Shown here in pieces: positions 55,051 to 63,772 of a stretch of 64,000 nucleotides of DNA. Position numbers and translations under genes: made by a program. This DNA is from Bacteroidia bacterium (GTDB lineage: Bacteria; Bacteroidota; Bacteroidia; B-17B0; Aurantibacillaceae), in contig JADLED010000038.1 in the NCBI GenBank assembly GCA_020846335.1, forward strand, positions 1 to 64,000, read 5' to 3'. Under the pieces are notes generated by a model. That model made no database searches. It was not told where the DNA came from and saw only the letters and a program-made list of their open reading frames with translations. Numbering within the stretch: position 1 is the first letter of the stretch; each line of letters begins with the position of its first letter.

Positions 55051-58000
55051 TTAATACGCCAACACCGGTCCCAACCAACGCTCTGCCACTTCAATTGTCA
55101 TTCCCTTCCGTTTGGCATAATCCTCCACCTGCTCTTTGGTAATTTTTCCCACGCCAAAATAATGCGATTGCGGATGACCAATATACAAGCCACTCACAGC
55201 CGCAGTTGGTATCATGGCTAAACTATCGGTAAGTTTAATCCCCGTATTTTTTTCCACATCAAGCAATTTCCATATGGTAAGCTTTTCAGTATGGTCAGGT
55301 TGCGCCGGATAGCCCGGTGCCGGGCGAATGCCTGCATACTCTTCCTTTATTAAGTCCTCGTTGCTGAGGGCTTCATTTTCGGCATAAGCCCAATATTCCT
55401 TACGCACCTTTTTGTGCAACAACTCCGCAAAAGCCTCGGCCAAGCGATCGGCCAAAGCCTTGAGCATAATGGCGCTGTAATCATCGTGGTCTTTTTCAAA
55501 ACGCGCAACATGCTCGTCAATGCCAATGCCGGTGGTTAAGGCAAATGCGCCAATGTAATCAGTGCCCGGAGTGTCTTTCGGTTTTACAAAATCAGACAAG
55601 GCAATATTGTACTGTCCGGCAGGTTTTTTTGTTTGCTGGCGAATGGTATGAAAATGGTAATTCTCTGTGGTAGCATTTTCAACACGCACTTCAATGTCAT
55701 CGTGATTAACCGTGTTTGCGGGATAAATGCCAATTACTGCATTGGCCTTGAGCCACTTTTCCGAAATAATCCGGCTCAACATGTTTTGGGCATCGTTGAA
55801 CAATTTTTTTGCTTCTGTGCCGCGCTCAGCATCCTCCAGAATTTTTGGATAAGAGCCCTTGAGCTCCCAACTGTGGAAGAACGGCGTCCAGTCGATGTAT
55901 TCCGCAATTTCTTTTAAATCGTAATTGTTCAACACCTTGTTGCCTGTAAAAGTCGGCGCAACGCTTTGGTGTTCCTGCCAGTTTACAGGGAATTTGTTGG
56001 CACGCGCTTCGTGTAAGGCAATAAATTTATTTTGCGATTGAGCGTTTTTGTTTTGTTCGCGGATTCGGGCGTAATCCTTGTTAAGCTCTTCCATAAACGC
56101 GCCACGCAATTCGTTTGATATTACACTACTGGCCACTGGCACAGATTTACTGGCATCGTTGACATGAATTACGGGCCCTGAATAATTTTGAGCAATCTTC
56201 ACTGCTGTGTGAACGCGCGACGTAGTGGCACCGCCTATCATCAAAGGAATTGTAAAATTAAGGCGTTCCATTTCTTTTGCCACATGCACCATTTCATCCA
56301 ATGAGGGTGTTATGAGACCACTCAATCCAATAATATCCACCTGATGTTTTTTGGCTTCTTCCAGAATTTTATCGCAGGAAACCATCACCCCCAAATCAAT
56401 TATTTCGTAATTGTTACAGGCCAACACCACACCCACAATATTCTTACCAATGTCGTGTACATCGCCCTTTACGGTTGCCATTAATATTTTTCCGGCATTG
56501 GTTCTTCCGTCGCCAACAATACCTGCCTTTTTATTTGCTTCCTTCTCGGCAATTAAATAGGGCTCCAGATAGGCCACGGCTTTTTTCATAACCCGAGCGC
56601 TTTTTACTACCTGTGGTAAAAACATTTTCCCGCTTCCAAACAAATCGCCCACCACATTCATGCCTGCCATTAACGGCCCTTCAATAACGTGCAGTGGACG
56701 ACCTAATTTTTGCCTGGCCTCTTCGGTGTCGGCATCAATGTATTCCACTATGCCTTTAACCAATGCATGGCTCAAGCGCTCTTCAACAGTGCCCCTACGC
56801 CATTCCTCATCTTTCTCTGTTTTTTCTTTTGTAATTCCTTTTAACGATTCGGCGTGTTCCACCAATCTTTCTGTGGCATCATCGCGGCGATTTAGTAACA
56901 CATCTTCCACCAACTCCAACAAGGTTTTATCAATGTCGTCGTAAATAACCAGTTGCGATGGGTTTACTATCCCCATGTCCATGCCATTTTTTACTGCATG
57001 AAACAAAAATGCGGAGTGTATGGCTTCACGCACATGGTCGTTGCCGCGAAACGAAAAAGACACATTGCTTACGCCTCCGCTTACTTTGGCATGTGGTAAA
57101 TTTTCCTTAATCCATTTGGTGGCATTAAAAAAGTCGAGGGCGTTGAGGCGATGTTCTTCCATGCCGGTAGCTACCGGAAAAATATTCGGGTCAAAAATGA
57201 TGTCTTCGGCAGGAAAGTGAACCTTATTTACCAAAATGTGATACGCTCGGCTGCAAATGTCTATGCGCCTTTGGAGGGTGTCTGCCTGACCCACCTCATC
57301 AAAAGCCATCACAATAACAGCAGCGCCGTATTGTCGGATTTTATGTGCCTGCTCAATAAATTTTTCCTCGCCTTCTTTCAACGAAATGGAATTAACAATG
57401 GCTTTTCCCTGCACGCATTTTAATCCGGCTTCAATCACAGTCCATTTCGAAGAGTCAATCATAATTGGCACACGTGATATATCGGGCTCCGAAGCAATCA
57501 GGTTTAAAAAAGTGGTCATTGCGGCTTCGCTATCGAGCATGCCTTCATCCATGTTCACATCAATTACCTGCGCGCCGCCTTCCACCTGCTCGCGGGCAAT
57601 TGACAAGGCTTCTTCGTAATTGCCTTCTTTAATCAAGCGTAGAAACTTTTTGGAACCGGTAACGTTTGTGCGCTCGCCCACATTTAAAAAATTGCTTTCG
57701 GGGCGAAGGGTCAATGGCTCCAATCCGCTCAGGCGCATTAAATGGTCGACCACCGGTTTTTTGCGGGGCTCCGCTTTTTTGGCCAATTCGGCAATGCGCT
57801 GAATGTGCGATGGTGTGGTGCCGCAGCAACCACCAACAATGTTTAAAAATCCGGCTTTTAAAAATTCTTCAATCTGGTGGCCCATTTCGTGGGCATCCTG
57901 ATCGTACTCCCCAAACTGATTGGGCAGTCCGGCATTGGGATAGGCGCTCACATAAAAAGGCGCTTTGGAAGAAAGTTCTTCCAGATACGGTCGCATGTCT

Positions 58001-58752
58001 TTGGCACCCAATGCACAATTTAAGCCAACGCTCAATAATTCAACATGCGAAACCGAGTTTAAAAAAGCCTCGGTGGTTTGGCCCGAAAGTGTGCGGCCAC
58101 TTGCATCGGTAATGGTGCCTGATACCATCACCGGCATTTTTCGGTTAATGGTTTGGCAATAATTTTGAATCGCAAACAGTGCTGCTTTTGCATTTAAAGT
58201 ATCAAAAATTGTTTCTATTAATAGCAAATCGGAGCCACCTTCTACCAGGCCCTTTACCTGCTCTTCATAAGCAGTTACCAGTTCATCAAAGGTAATGGCT
58301 CTGTAGCCGGGGTCGTTAACGTTGGGCGACAGCGATAATGTGCGGTTAGTGGGCCCAATGGAACCCGCCACAAATTTGGGTATGCCTGCCAATTGAGGAA
58401 ACTCACGTTTAAACTCTTCAATGGCTTCTTTGGCAATTTTTGCCGACTCGTAATTAAGCTCATACACAAACTCCTGCATGTCGTAATCGGCCATGGCAAT
58501 AGTGGTTCCGCTAAACGTGTTGGTTTCAATAATATCAGCCCCAGCCTTCAGGTATTCCTTATGAATGGCTTTAATTATTTGTGGTTGGGTAATAGAGAGC
58601 AGGTCGTTATTACCTTTCACATCCTTGTGCCAATTGGCAAAGCGTTTGGCACGGTAATCTTTTTCTTCCAGCTTGTATTGCTGAATCATGGTGCCCATAG
58701 CGCCGTCAATAACAAGCACGCGCTTTTCTAATTCCTGTTGTAGTGTACTCAT
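55051..58752 (-). CDS. metH: Cobalamin-dependent methionine synthase
   Basis: MetH transfers the methyl group of 5-methyltetrahydrofolate to homocysteine through cobalamin. I use ATG 58752 (1233 residues); the longer frame begins in the upstream terminator. All four modules are present. The homocysteine/zinc domain (about 1-330) carries zinc cysteines in LNCALGAK and VGGCCGTTP. The pterin-binding domain contains [13 protein letters not shown]. The cobalamin domain (about 640-890) has [17 protein letters not shown] with the axial-ligand histidine. The C-terminal reactivation domain contains [12 protein letters not shown]. It is preceded by a SAM-I riboswitch and terminator, which fits feedback by S-adenosylmethionine. 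Confidence 0.97.
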   Translation of the reverse strand: MSTLQQELEKRVLVIDGAMGTMIQQYKLEEKDYRAKRFANWHKDVKGNNDLLSITQPQIIKAIHKEYLKAGADIIETNTFSGTTIAMADYDMQEFVYELNYESAKIAKEAIEEFKREFPQLAGIPKFVAGSIGPTNRTLSLSPNVNDPGYRAITFDELVTAYEEQVKGLVEGGSDLLLIETIFDTLNAKAALFAIQNYCQTINRKMPVMVSGTITDASGRTLSGQTTEAFLNSVSHVELLSVGLNCALGAKDMRPYLEELSSKAPFYVSAYPNAGLPNQFGEYDQDAHEMGHQIEEFLKAGFLNIVGGCCGTTPSHIQRIAELAKKAEPRKKPVVDHLMRLSGLEPLTLRPESNFLNVGERTNVTGSKKFLRLIKEGNYEEALSIAREQVEGGAQVIDVNMDEGMLDSEAAMTTFLNLIASEPDISRVPIMIDSSKWTVIEAGLKCVQGKAIVNSISLKEGEEKFIEQAHKIRQYGAAVIVMAFDEVGQADTLQRRIDICSRAYHILVNKVHFPAEDIIFDPNIFPVATGMEEHRLNALDFFNATKWIKENLPHAKVSGGVSNVSFSFRGNDHVREAIHSAFLFHAVKNGMDMGIVNPSQLVIYDDIDKTLLELVEDVLLNRRDDATERLVEHAESLKGITKEKTEKDEEWRRGTVEERLSHALVKGIVEYIDADTEEARQKLGRPLHVIEGPLMAGMNVVGDLFGSGKMFLPQVVKSARVMKKAVAYLEPYLIAEKEANKKAGIVGDGRTNAGKILMATVKGDVHDIGKNIVGVVLACNNYEIIDLGVMVSCDKILEEAKKHQVDIIGLSGLITPSLDEMVHVAKEMERLNFTIPLMIGGATTSRVHTAVKIAQNYSGPVIHVNDASKSVPVASSVISNELRGAFMEELNKDYARIREQNKNAQSQNKFIALHEARANKFPVNWQEHQSVAPTFTGNKVLNNYDLKEIAEYIDWTPFFHSWELKGSYPKILEDAERGTEAKKLFNDAQNMLSRIISEKWLKANAVIGIYPANTVNHDDIEVRVENATTENYHFHTIRQQTKKPAGQYNIALSDFVKPKDTPGTDYIGAFALTTGIGIDEHVARFEKDHDDYSAIMLKALADRLAEAFAELLHKKVRKEYWAYAENEALSNEDLIKEEYAGIRPAPGYPAQPDHTEKLTIWKLLDVEKNTGIKLTDSLAMIPTAAVSGLYIGHPQSHYFGVGKITKEQVEDYAKRKGMTIEVAERWLGPVLAY

Positions 58753-58756
58753 AAAA

Positions 58757-58790
58757 ATAAAAATCCCCTCCGTTTGCATCGGAAGGGATT
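58757..58790 (-). terminator. Regulatory terminator directly upstream of metH
   Basis: On the minus strand, AATCCCTTCCG and CGGAGGGGATT form an 11-bp stem with one G-U pair (58780-58790 with 58762-58772) and a 7-base loop, followed by TTTTATTTTT. It ends only a few bases before the metH ATG, so it must act as an attenuator controlled by the upstream riboswitch rather than ending another gene. Confidence 0.85.
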
Positions 58791-58905
58791 AGTTTATATT
58801 GTTTAAAATGTTTTATACTAATGGTCTCCGACTTATTTTTTCCCGACGAATTTGTCAGGAACGAATTCCCACCTTCTTGATAAATGATAAATGTTGAATG
58901 ATAAA

Positions 58906-59015
58906 TTTTAAATAAACTCATTTAAAATTTAACGTCCCCAATCTAACATTTCCCTAAGGGTTGGTAAAGCTTCACAGGGCGTATCCCTCTGCTTTTCTGA
59001 ATAAGTGATTTAAAA
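58906..59015 (-). promoter_or_regulatory. SAM-I (S-box) riboswitch aptamer of metH
   Basis: The minus strand carries the S-box core in the correct order. AGCAGAGGGATACGCCCTG (P2 and pseudoknot region) is followed by GTGAAGCTTTACCAACC (J2/3-P3) and a degenerate AATGTTAGATT in place of the usual GGTGCTAAATT. The ends TTTTAAATCACTTATTC and AATGAGTTTATTTAAAA pair as an extended P1. The first core matches the B. subtilis S-box pattern almost base for base. High S-adenosylmethionine should stabilise P1 and favour the terminator, lowering metH expression. Confidence 0.85.
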
Positions 59016-59025
59016 GAACTGGCAT

Positions 59026-59033
59026 CAAAGATA
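59026..59033 (-). promoter_or_regulatory. -7 promoter element of the metH riboswitch transcript
   Basis: The minus strand reads TATCTTTG, an exact TAnnTTTG match, ending about 10 bases before the riboswitch P1. This puts the transcript start right at the aptamer. The -33 TTG is not at the usual distance. The element overlaps the upstream region of the divergent SnoaL-like gene. Confidence 0.6.
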
Positions 59034-59058
59034 TTACATTTTGTTTAAATTTACATGG

Positions 59059-59478
59059 ATGCAAAAATTAATTTTAAGTTTTTTAGTGTTTGTTAGTCTG
59101 CTTAGTAAGGCGCAAAACAAGCAGGTAAACATTGTTCTTGGGCTAATGAGCATTCAGGAAACAGCCTGGAACAACGGCGACCTAAAGGGTTTTATGGAAC
59201 ATTACTGGAAAAGCGACAGTCTTAAATTTATTGGCAGCAAAGGCATTACCTACGGTTGGCAAAAAACGCTCGACAATTATTTAAAGAGCTATCCTACCAA
59301 AGAGGCCATGGGCGTTTTAAAATTTACAATAATTGAAGCAAGCCAACTTTCGAAAGAAAGTATTTACATAATTGGCAAATGGCAATTAACCAAAGAGAAG
59401 CCCGTTGGCGGACATTTTACATTACTTTGGAAAAAGATAAATGGCAAATGGGTAATTGTAGCCGACCACACCAGTTAG
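59059..59478 (+). CDS. Exported SnoaL-like (DUF4440) protein
   Basis: I use ATG 59059 (139 residues); the open frame reaches a TTG at 59041. A signal peptide (MQKLILSFLVFVSLLSKAQ) precedes a single NTF2-like domain of the SnoaL/DUF4440 type. It begins MSIQETAWNNGDLKGFMEHYW and ends GGHFTLLWKKINGKWVIVADHTS, with the aromatic pocket residues typical of the group. Such domains serve as small-molecule binding or isomerase folds; the ligand is unknown. It is divergent from metH, and the DUF1653 gene starts two bases after its stop, so the two are probably cotranscribed. Confidence 0.85.
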   Translation: MQKLILSFLVFVSLLSKAQNKQVNIVLGLMSIQETAWNNGDLKGFMEHYWKSDSLKFIGSKGITYGWQKTLDNYLKSYPTKEAMGVLKFTIIEASQLSKESIYIIGKWQLTKEKPVGGHFTLLWKKINGKWVIVADHTS

Positions 59479-59480
59479 TT

Positions 59481-59693
59481 ATGACAATTGAACCCGGTTT
59501 ATACCAGCATTACAAAGGCAACATTTACGAAGTAATTGGAATTGCCCGGCATAGCGAAACCCTTGAAGAACTGGTGGTTTATAAAGCCACCTATCAAAAA
59601 GAGGGCGAAAATTTATGGGTACGGCCACTTGCCATGTTTATAGAAAGCATTGAAAAAGACGGGCGTGCAATCAAAAGGTTTACTAAACTGTAA
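59481..59693 (+). CDS. DUF1653 family protein
   Basis: This 70-residue protein starts at ATG 59481, two bases after the preceding stop; the longer frame overlaps that gene. It shows the DUF1653 pattern: GLYQHYKGNIYEVIGIARHSETLEELVVYKATY, then GENLWVRPLAMFIE. The fold is expected to be a small beta-barrel and no function is established. There is no signal peptide. It probably shares a transcript with the SnoaL-like gene. Confidence 0.87.
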   Translation: MTIEPGLYQHYKGNIYEVIGIARHSETLEELVVYKATYQKEGENLWVRPLAMFIESIEKDGRAIKRFTKL

Positions 59694-59761
59694 CAATTAA
59701 GTGCGCTTAAACGTCTTAATCTTAGGCTGTTAAAAAAGACAAAAGACTGAAAATTAATTAG

Positions 59762-59788
59762 TTGATTTTTAAGCTTTTGTTATCTTTG
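59762..59788 (+). promoter_or_regulatory. Putative promoter of the uppS-bamA-ompH operon
   Basis: TTG (59762-59764) and TATCTTTG (59781-59788) are 16 bases apart, close to the Bacteroidota TTG/TAnnTTTG spacing. Transcription would start about 15 bases before the uppS ATG. Confidence 0.5.
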
Positions 59789-59808
59789 CCAACGCCTCAA
59801 AAAAAGGA

Positions 59809-60555
59809 ATGGATTTAAAGCACTCTATCAATAAAAACAACATCCCCCAGCACGTGGCCATTATTATGGACGGAAACGGGCGTTGGGCCAAGCAACACGG
59901 CGAGGACCGTATTTTTGGGCACCACGAGGGCGTTAACTCAGTTCGCGAAATTGTGGAAGCCTGTGGCGAAGTGGGTGTTAAATACCTGACTTTGTATGCT
60001 TTTAGCACCGAAAACTGGAACAGGCCAAAAGATGAGGTGGATGCCCTGATGGAACTTTTGGTTTCCACCATTAGTTTAGAGGCCATTAACCTTCACAAAA
60101 AAGGCGTTAGGCTTCAGGTAATTGGCGATGTGGAAAGCCTTCCCGCTTCCTGCCAAAAAGAACTTCAGGAGTCGATGGACCTAACTGCCAACAACACCAC
60201 CGTTACCCTGATTCTTGCTTTGAGTTACTCCAGTAAATGGGAAATTGCCGATGCTGTTAAAAAAATTGCGCGTAAAATTGAAGAAGGCACCCATAAAAGT
60301 TCCGACATTACTTCCAAACTGATTGAAGAAAACCTGAATACCAAAAACTATCCCGACCCTGAATTGATGATACGCACCAGCGGCGAACACCGCATCAGCA
60401 ATTTTTTATTGTGGCAACTGGCTTATGCCGAATTTTATTTTACCGATGTGCTTTGGCCCGATTTCAGAAAGAACGAATTTTTTAAAGCCATCATTTCTTA
60501 CCAAAACCGCGAACGCCGCTTCGGTAAAACCAGCGAGCAAATATCCAGCAATTAA
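59809..60555 (+). CDS. uppS: Isoprenyl transferase (undecaprenyl diphosphate synthase)
   Basis: UppS builds the C55 lipid carrier for cell-wall and glycan synthesis by adding isopentenyl units to farnesyl diphosphate. The 248-residue protein is a cis-prenyltransferase: IIMDGNGRWAKQHG holds the catalytic Asp21, and TLYAFSTENWNRPKDEV and ELMIRTSGEHRISNFLLWQ are the other conserved boxes. Length is normal. The stop codon overlaps the bamA start (TAATG), so translation of the envelope operon is coupled. Confidence 0.96.
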   Translation: MDLKHSINKNNIPQHVAIIMDGNGRWAKQHGEDRIFGHHEGVNSVREIVEACGEVGVKYLTLYAFSTENWNRPKDEVDALMELLVSTISLEAINLHKKGVRLQVIGDVESLPASCQKELQESMDLTANNTTVTLILALSYSSKWEIADAVKKIARKIEEGTHKSSDITSKLIEENLNTKNYPDPELMIRTSGEHRISNFLLWQLAYAEFYFTDVLWPDFRKNEFFKAIISYQNRERRFGKTSEQISSN

Positions 60556-60884
60556 TGATCAAAAAAATTTATAGCATCCTGTTTTTACTGGGTATTTATT
60601 CCGGCTATATGGCGCAGAATAAGGACAGTCTTTTTTTGGAAACACTCCGGGTTAAGAAAAAATACCGCATTGCCAACATCGAAATTACCGGCGCCGACAA
60701 CACCGATAAAAACGTGATCAGTCTGCTCTCAGGTCTTAGCAAGGGCGATGAAATTACCGTGCCCGGCGAAAAGCTTCAGGAGGCCATTAAAAAATTATGG
60801 AAACAGGGCCTTTTTGAAGACGTTCAGATACTAAAAGACAAAGTAATTGGCAACGACATTTTTTTAACCATTCACTTATTGTAG
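60555..60884 (+). CDS. bamA: BamA N-terminal fragment, ended by an in-frame TAG
   Basis: This 109-residue piece is the start of the outer-membrane assembly factor BamA. It has a signal peptide (MIKKIYSILFLLGIYSGYMAQ) and the first POTRA domain (YRIANIEITGADNTDKNVI, KLWKQGLFEDVQIL, DIFLTIHLL). The TAG at 60882-60884 stands where relatives have Glu in a 'LLERPRL' context. The sequence after it continues in the same frame with good BamA coding (RPRLSRYKFSGDVRRGEADD). One base change, GAG to TAG, explains the break. Alone, this fragment cannot insert outer-membrane proteins. It overlaps uppS by one base. Confidence 0.85.
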   Translation: MIKKIYSILFLLGIYSGYMAQNKDSLFLETLRVKKKYRIANIEITGADNTDKNVISLLSGLSKGDEITVPGEKLQEAIKKLWKQGLFEDVQILKDKVIGNDIFLTIHLL

Positions 60885-63140
60885 CGTCCACGCCTTTCAC
60901 GCTACAAATTTTCGGGGGACGTAAGAAGAGGAGAAGCCGATGACATTCGTGGTAAAATACGTTTGGTAAAAGAAAAAGTGGTAACCGATTTTATGATTGG
61001 CAGCATTAAAAACACCGTGCACGATTATTACCTCGACAAAGGTTATTACTTTAATACCGTAGAAGTTATTCAAACCAAAGATACACTTAGAATACCTCAC
61101 ACCATTTTAAACATTAAAGTTACCAAAGGCCAAAAAGTGCGCATTAAGGATGTGAACATTTATGGCAACACGGTTTTTAAAGACTGGCAGTTGCGCCACA
61201 AACTTGAAGACAGCAAAGCCTTTCGCTGGTACTTTTTAAAGTCGGGTAAATACCTCGAAGAAAACCTGCACAAGGATTTACCAGCCATTGCCGAAAAATA
61301 CAATTCAAAAGGCTACCGCGATGCCCGCGTGGTAAAAGACACCGTGTATTTTGTTGCGCCCAACCGCGTGGCCATTGATATTACTGTGGATGAGGGCCAC
61401 CGCTATTATTTTGGAAATTTTAAATGGTTTGGTAATACCAAATACCGCAGCGGACAGTTAGACACGATTCTCAACATCCGTCCGGGTGAGGTGTTTGACC
61501 AAAGCAAACTCGAACAAAAATTATTTATGAACCCCAACGGCTACGACATTTCGAGCCTTTATCTTGACGATGGTTATTTGTTTTTTCAGGTAAACGAACA
61601 GGAAAGTAATGTTCATAACGATACCATTGATTTTGACGTGTTGATGTACGAAGGCAAACAAGCCACCATAAACAAAGTAACTGTTAAGGGCAACGATAAA
61701 ACCAACGACCACGTAATTTACCGCGAAATCAGAACCAAGCCGGGTCAGTTGTTCCGCCGCTCCGATATTATCCGCACCAACCGCGAACTGGCTCAGTTAG
61801 GTTATTTCGACCCTGAAAAACTGAATGTTGTGCCAACACCTAATGCCGCTGATGGCACTGTGGACATAGAATACACGGTTGAGGAAAAACCCAGCGACCA
61901 GATTGAGTTGAGTGGTGGCTGGGGCGGACGTTCCAATGCCAGCTCGGGCACACAAACCGGTTTAGGCATTATTGGTACATTGGGAGTTACCTTTAATAAC
62001 TTTTCGGCTAAAAATATTTTTAAGAAAGAGGCCTGGAGACCTTTGCCTAGCGGGGACGGGCAGCGTTTGAGTCTGCGCGCACAAACCAATGGTATCTATT
62101 ATCAATCCTACAATTTTTCGTTTACCGAACCATGGCTGGGTGGCAAAAAGCCAAATTCATTAACCGTGTCTGCATTCCACTCGCTATTTAACTCTACCGG
62201 CGCCACCAAATATGTGAACACCGATGCAGGCAAAGTAATTAACCCCGACCGCTCAAGCATGAGTATTATTGGCGGTTCGGTGGGATTGGGCAAGCGCTTA
62301 AAATGGCCCGACAACTTTTTTAACATGTACGCCCACATAAGTTACAACTATTACGACCTTATTAAGTATAATGTATTTGGCTTCTCTTCGGGCTATGCCA
62401 ACGATTTGAATTTCGGCGTTAATATTTCTCGTAACTCTATTGATGCGCCCATTTATCCTAAATCAGGTTCCAATTTTGTGCTGAGCGGACAGTTTACCCC
62501 GCCCTATTCCAGCTTTAACGGCAAAGATTACACCAATCTTACCGATGAGCAGCGCTACAAATTTATTGAGTATCAAAAATATAAAATCACTGCCGAGTGG
62601 TTTACACAACTTACCAATAAAAAAGCAGCCGAGGGCAAAGAAGCCCGTAATCTGGTGTTAAGAACCAAAGTGGGTTATGGCTTTTTGGGTTATTATCAAA
62701 AAGCGGTTGGTTTCTCGCCTTTTGAGCGTTTTTACATGGGTGGCAGCGGTATCAGTGGTTTCCAGAATTTTGTGGCCCGCGAAATTATTGCCCTCAGGGG
62801 CTATAAGGACAATTCAGTTTCATCGAGTTTTGGCGACCCAATTTGTGCGCGCTATACCATGGAATTGCGCTATCCGGTTAGTTTAAACCCTCAGGCCACC
62901 ATATTTGTTTTAGGATTTGCTGAGGCCGGTAATACCTGGGCCAACTTTAAAACCTTTAATCCGTTTCAGGTTAAACGCAGTGCGGGGGTTGGTTTAAGAG
63001 TGTTTTTACCAATGTTTGGTTTGTTGGGCATCGACTACGGCTGGGGCTTTGATAAAATACCCGGAAGCACCGATGCCAGCAATGGTAATGGCAAAGGGCA
63101 GTTCCATTTTACCATTGGCGGAACACTGGGCGAGTTGTAA
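60885..63140 (+). CDS. bamA: BamA remainder (POTRA 2-5 and beta-barrel), in frame with the N-terminal fragment
   Basis: The remaining 751 codons continue BamA without another stop. If the TAG were a sense codon, the total length would be 861 residues, normal for the family. Further POTRA domains follow (VRIKDVNIYGNTVFKDWQLR, YYFGNFKWFGNTKYRSGQLD, ATINKVTVKGNDKTNDHVIY). The 16-strand barrel starts near IELSGGWGGRSNASSG and ends KGQFHFTIGGTLGEL. The barrel signature GGSGISGFQNFVAREIIALRGY contains the conserved L6 arginine (RGY). Without the upstream part it has no signal peptide; the first possible restart is TTG 60963, inside the cytoplasm-facing frame. Ordinary expression of a working protein therefore requires reading through or correcting the TAG. 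Confidence 0.87.
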   Translation, partial: RPRLSRYKFSGDVRRGEADDIRGKIRLVKEKVVTDFMIGSIKNTVHDYYLDKGYYFNTVEVIQTKDTLRIPHTILNIKVTKGQKVRIKDVNIYGNTVFKDWQLRHKLEDSKAFRWYFLKSGKYLEENLHKDLPAIAEKYNSKGYRDARVVKDTVYFVAPNRVAIDITVDEGHRYYFGNFKWFGNTKYRSGQLDTILNIRPGEVFDQSKLEQKLFMNPNGYDISSLYLDDGYLFFQVNEQESNVHNDTIDFDVLMYEGKQATINKVTVKGNDKTNDHVIYREIRTKPGQLFRRSDIIRTNRELAQLGYFDPEKLNVVPTPNAADGTVDIEYTVEEKPSDQIELSGGWGGRSNASSGTQTGLGIIGTLGVTFNNFSAKNIFKKEAWRPLPSGDGQRLSLRAQTNGIYYQSYNFSFTEPWLGGKKPNSLTVSAFHSLFNSTGATKYVNTDAGKVINPDRSSMSIIGGSVGLGKRLKWPDNFFNMYAHISYNYYDLIKYNVFGFSSGYANDLNFGVNISRNSIDAPIYPKSGSNFVLSGQFTPPYSSFNGKDYTNLTDEQRYKFIEYQKYKITAEWFTQLTNKKAAEGKEARNLVLRTKVGYGFLGYYQKAVGFSPFERFYMGGSGISGFQNFVAREIIALRGYKDNSVSSSFGDPICARYTMELRYPVSLNPQATIFVLGFAEAGNTWANFKTFNPFQVKRSAGVGLRVFLPMFGLLGIDYGWGFDKIPGSTDASNGNGKGQFHFTIGGTLGEL

Positions 63141-63209
63141 CAAAAAATGTTAATTAAACGATAAATTGTATATTGGCACGTTTTATGTGTGACTATAAAA
63201 AGTAAAAAA

Positions 63210-63737
63210 ATGACACGGAAAATAACCTTATTTTTTTTGTTGCTGTTTTGTTTAAACAGCCTCTTTTCGCAAACAGGAGCTGCCAAATTTGGCTATGTGG
63301 ACACGGATTACATTCTGAGCCAGATACCTGAATACAAGGCCGCACAAAGTGAGCTCGACAAAACAAGTGTGCAATGGCAAAAAGAAATTGATGCTAAGTT
63401 TTCGGAAATAGACAAACTCTACAAAGCCTATCAGGCCGATGCCATTTTGCTAACCGACGACATGAAGAAAAAACGTGAAAACGAAATCATCAACAAGGAA
63501 AAGGAAGTAAAAGACTTGCAAAAACAACGTTTTGGTGCCGATGGCGAATTGTTTAAAAAACGTCAGGAATTGGTAAAACCCATTCAGGACAAGGTGTACA
63601 ATGGCATTAAAGCCGTTGCCGAAAAAAACGCTTTAGGTTTTATCCTAGACAAAAGCGGGCAGGTATCTATTTTATATGCCAATCCAAAATATGATAAAAG
63701 TGACGATGTGTTAGTTTTCCTAGGATATAAAAAGTAA
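63210..63737 (+). CDS. OmpH/Skp family periplasmic chaperone
   Basis: Skp-like chaperones carry unfolded outer-membrane proteins to the Bam complex. I use ATG 63210 (175 residues); a GTG at 63189 is the longer alternative. The signal peptide is MTRKITLFFLLLFCLNSLFSQ. After the first strand (KFGYVDTDYILSQIPEYKAAQ) comes a long coiled coil (about 60-120; KKKRENEIINKEKEVKDLQKQ). The C-terminus returns to the short strands of the Skp core (ALGFILDKSGQVSILYANP). It lies 69 bases after bamA, in the typical Bacteroidota uppS-bamA-ompH-ompH order. Confidence 0.9.
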   Translation: MTRKITLFFLLLFCLNSLFSQTGAAKFGYVDTDYILSQIPEYKAAQSELDKTSVQWQKEIDAKFSEIDKLYKAYQADAILLTDDMKKKRENEIINKEKEVKDLQKQRFGADGELFKKRQELVKPIQDKVYNGIKAVAEKNALGFILDKSGQVSILYANPKYDKSDDVLVFLGYKK

Positions 63738-63772
63738 ATTTGAAACCTCAATTTAACCAAGAAATAAAATAA

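Noticed and set aside
57666..58112. Open frame of 148 codons opposite metH
   Set aside because: It overlaps the conserved homocysteine domain of MetH in antisense and has no motif or promoter.
60882..60884. Genome-wide reassignment of TAG as a sense codon
   Set aside because: Intact genes in this window end in TAG, for example the LD-carboxypeptidase and the alpha/beta hydrolase.
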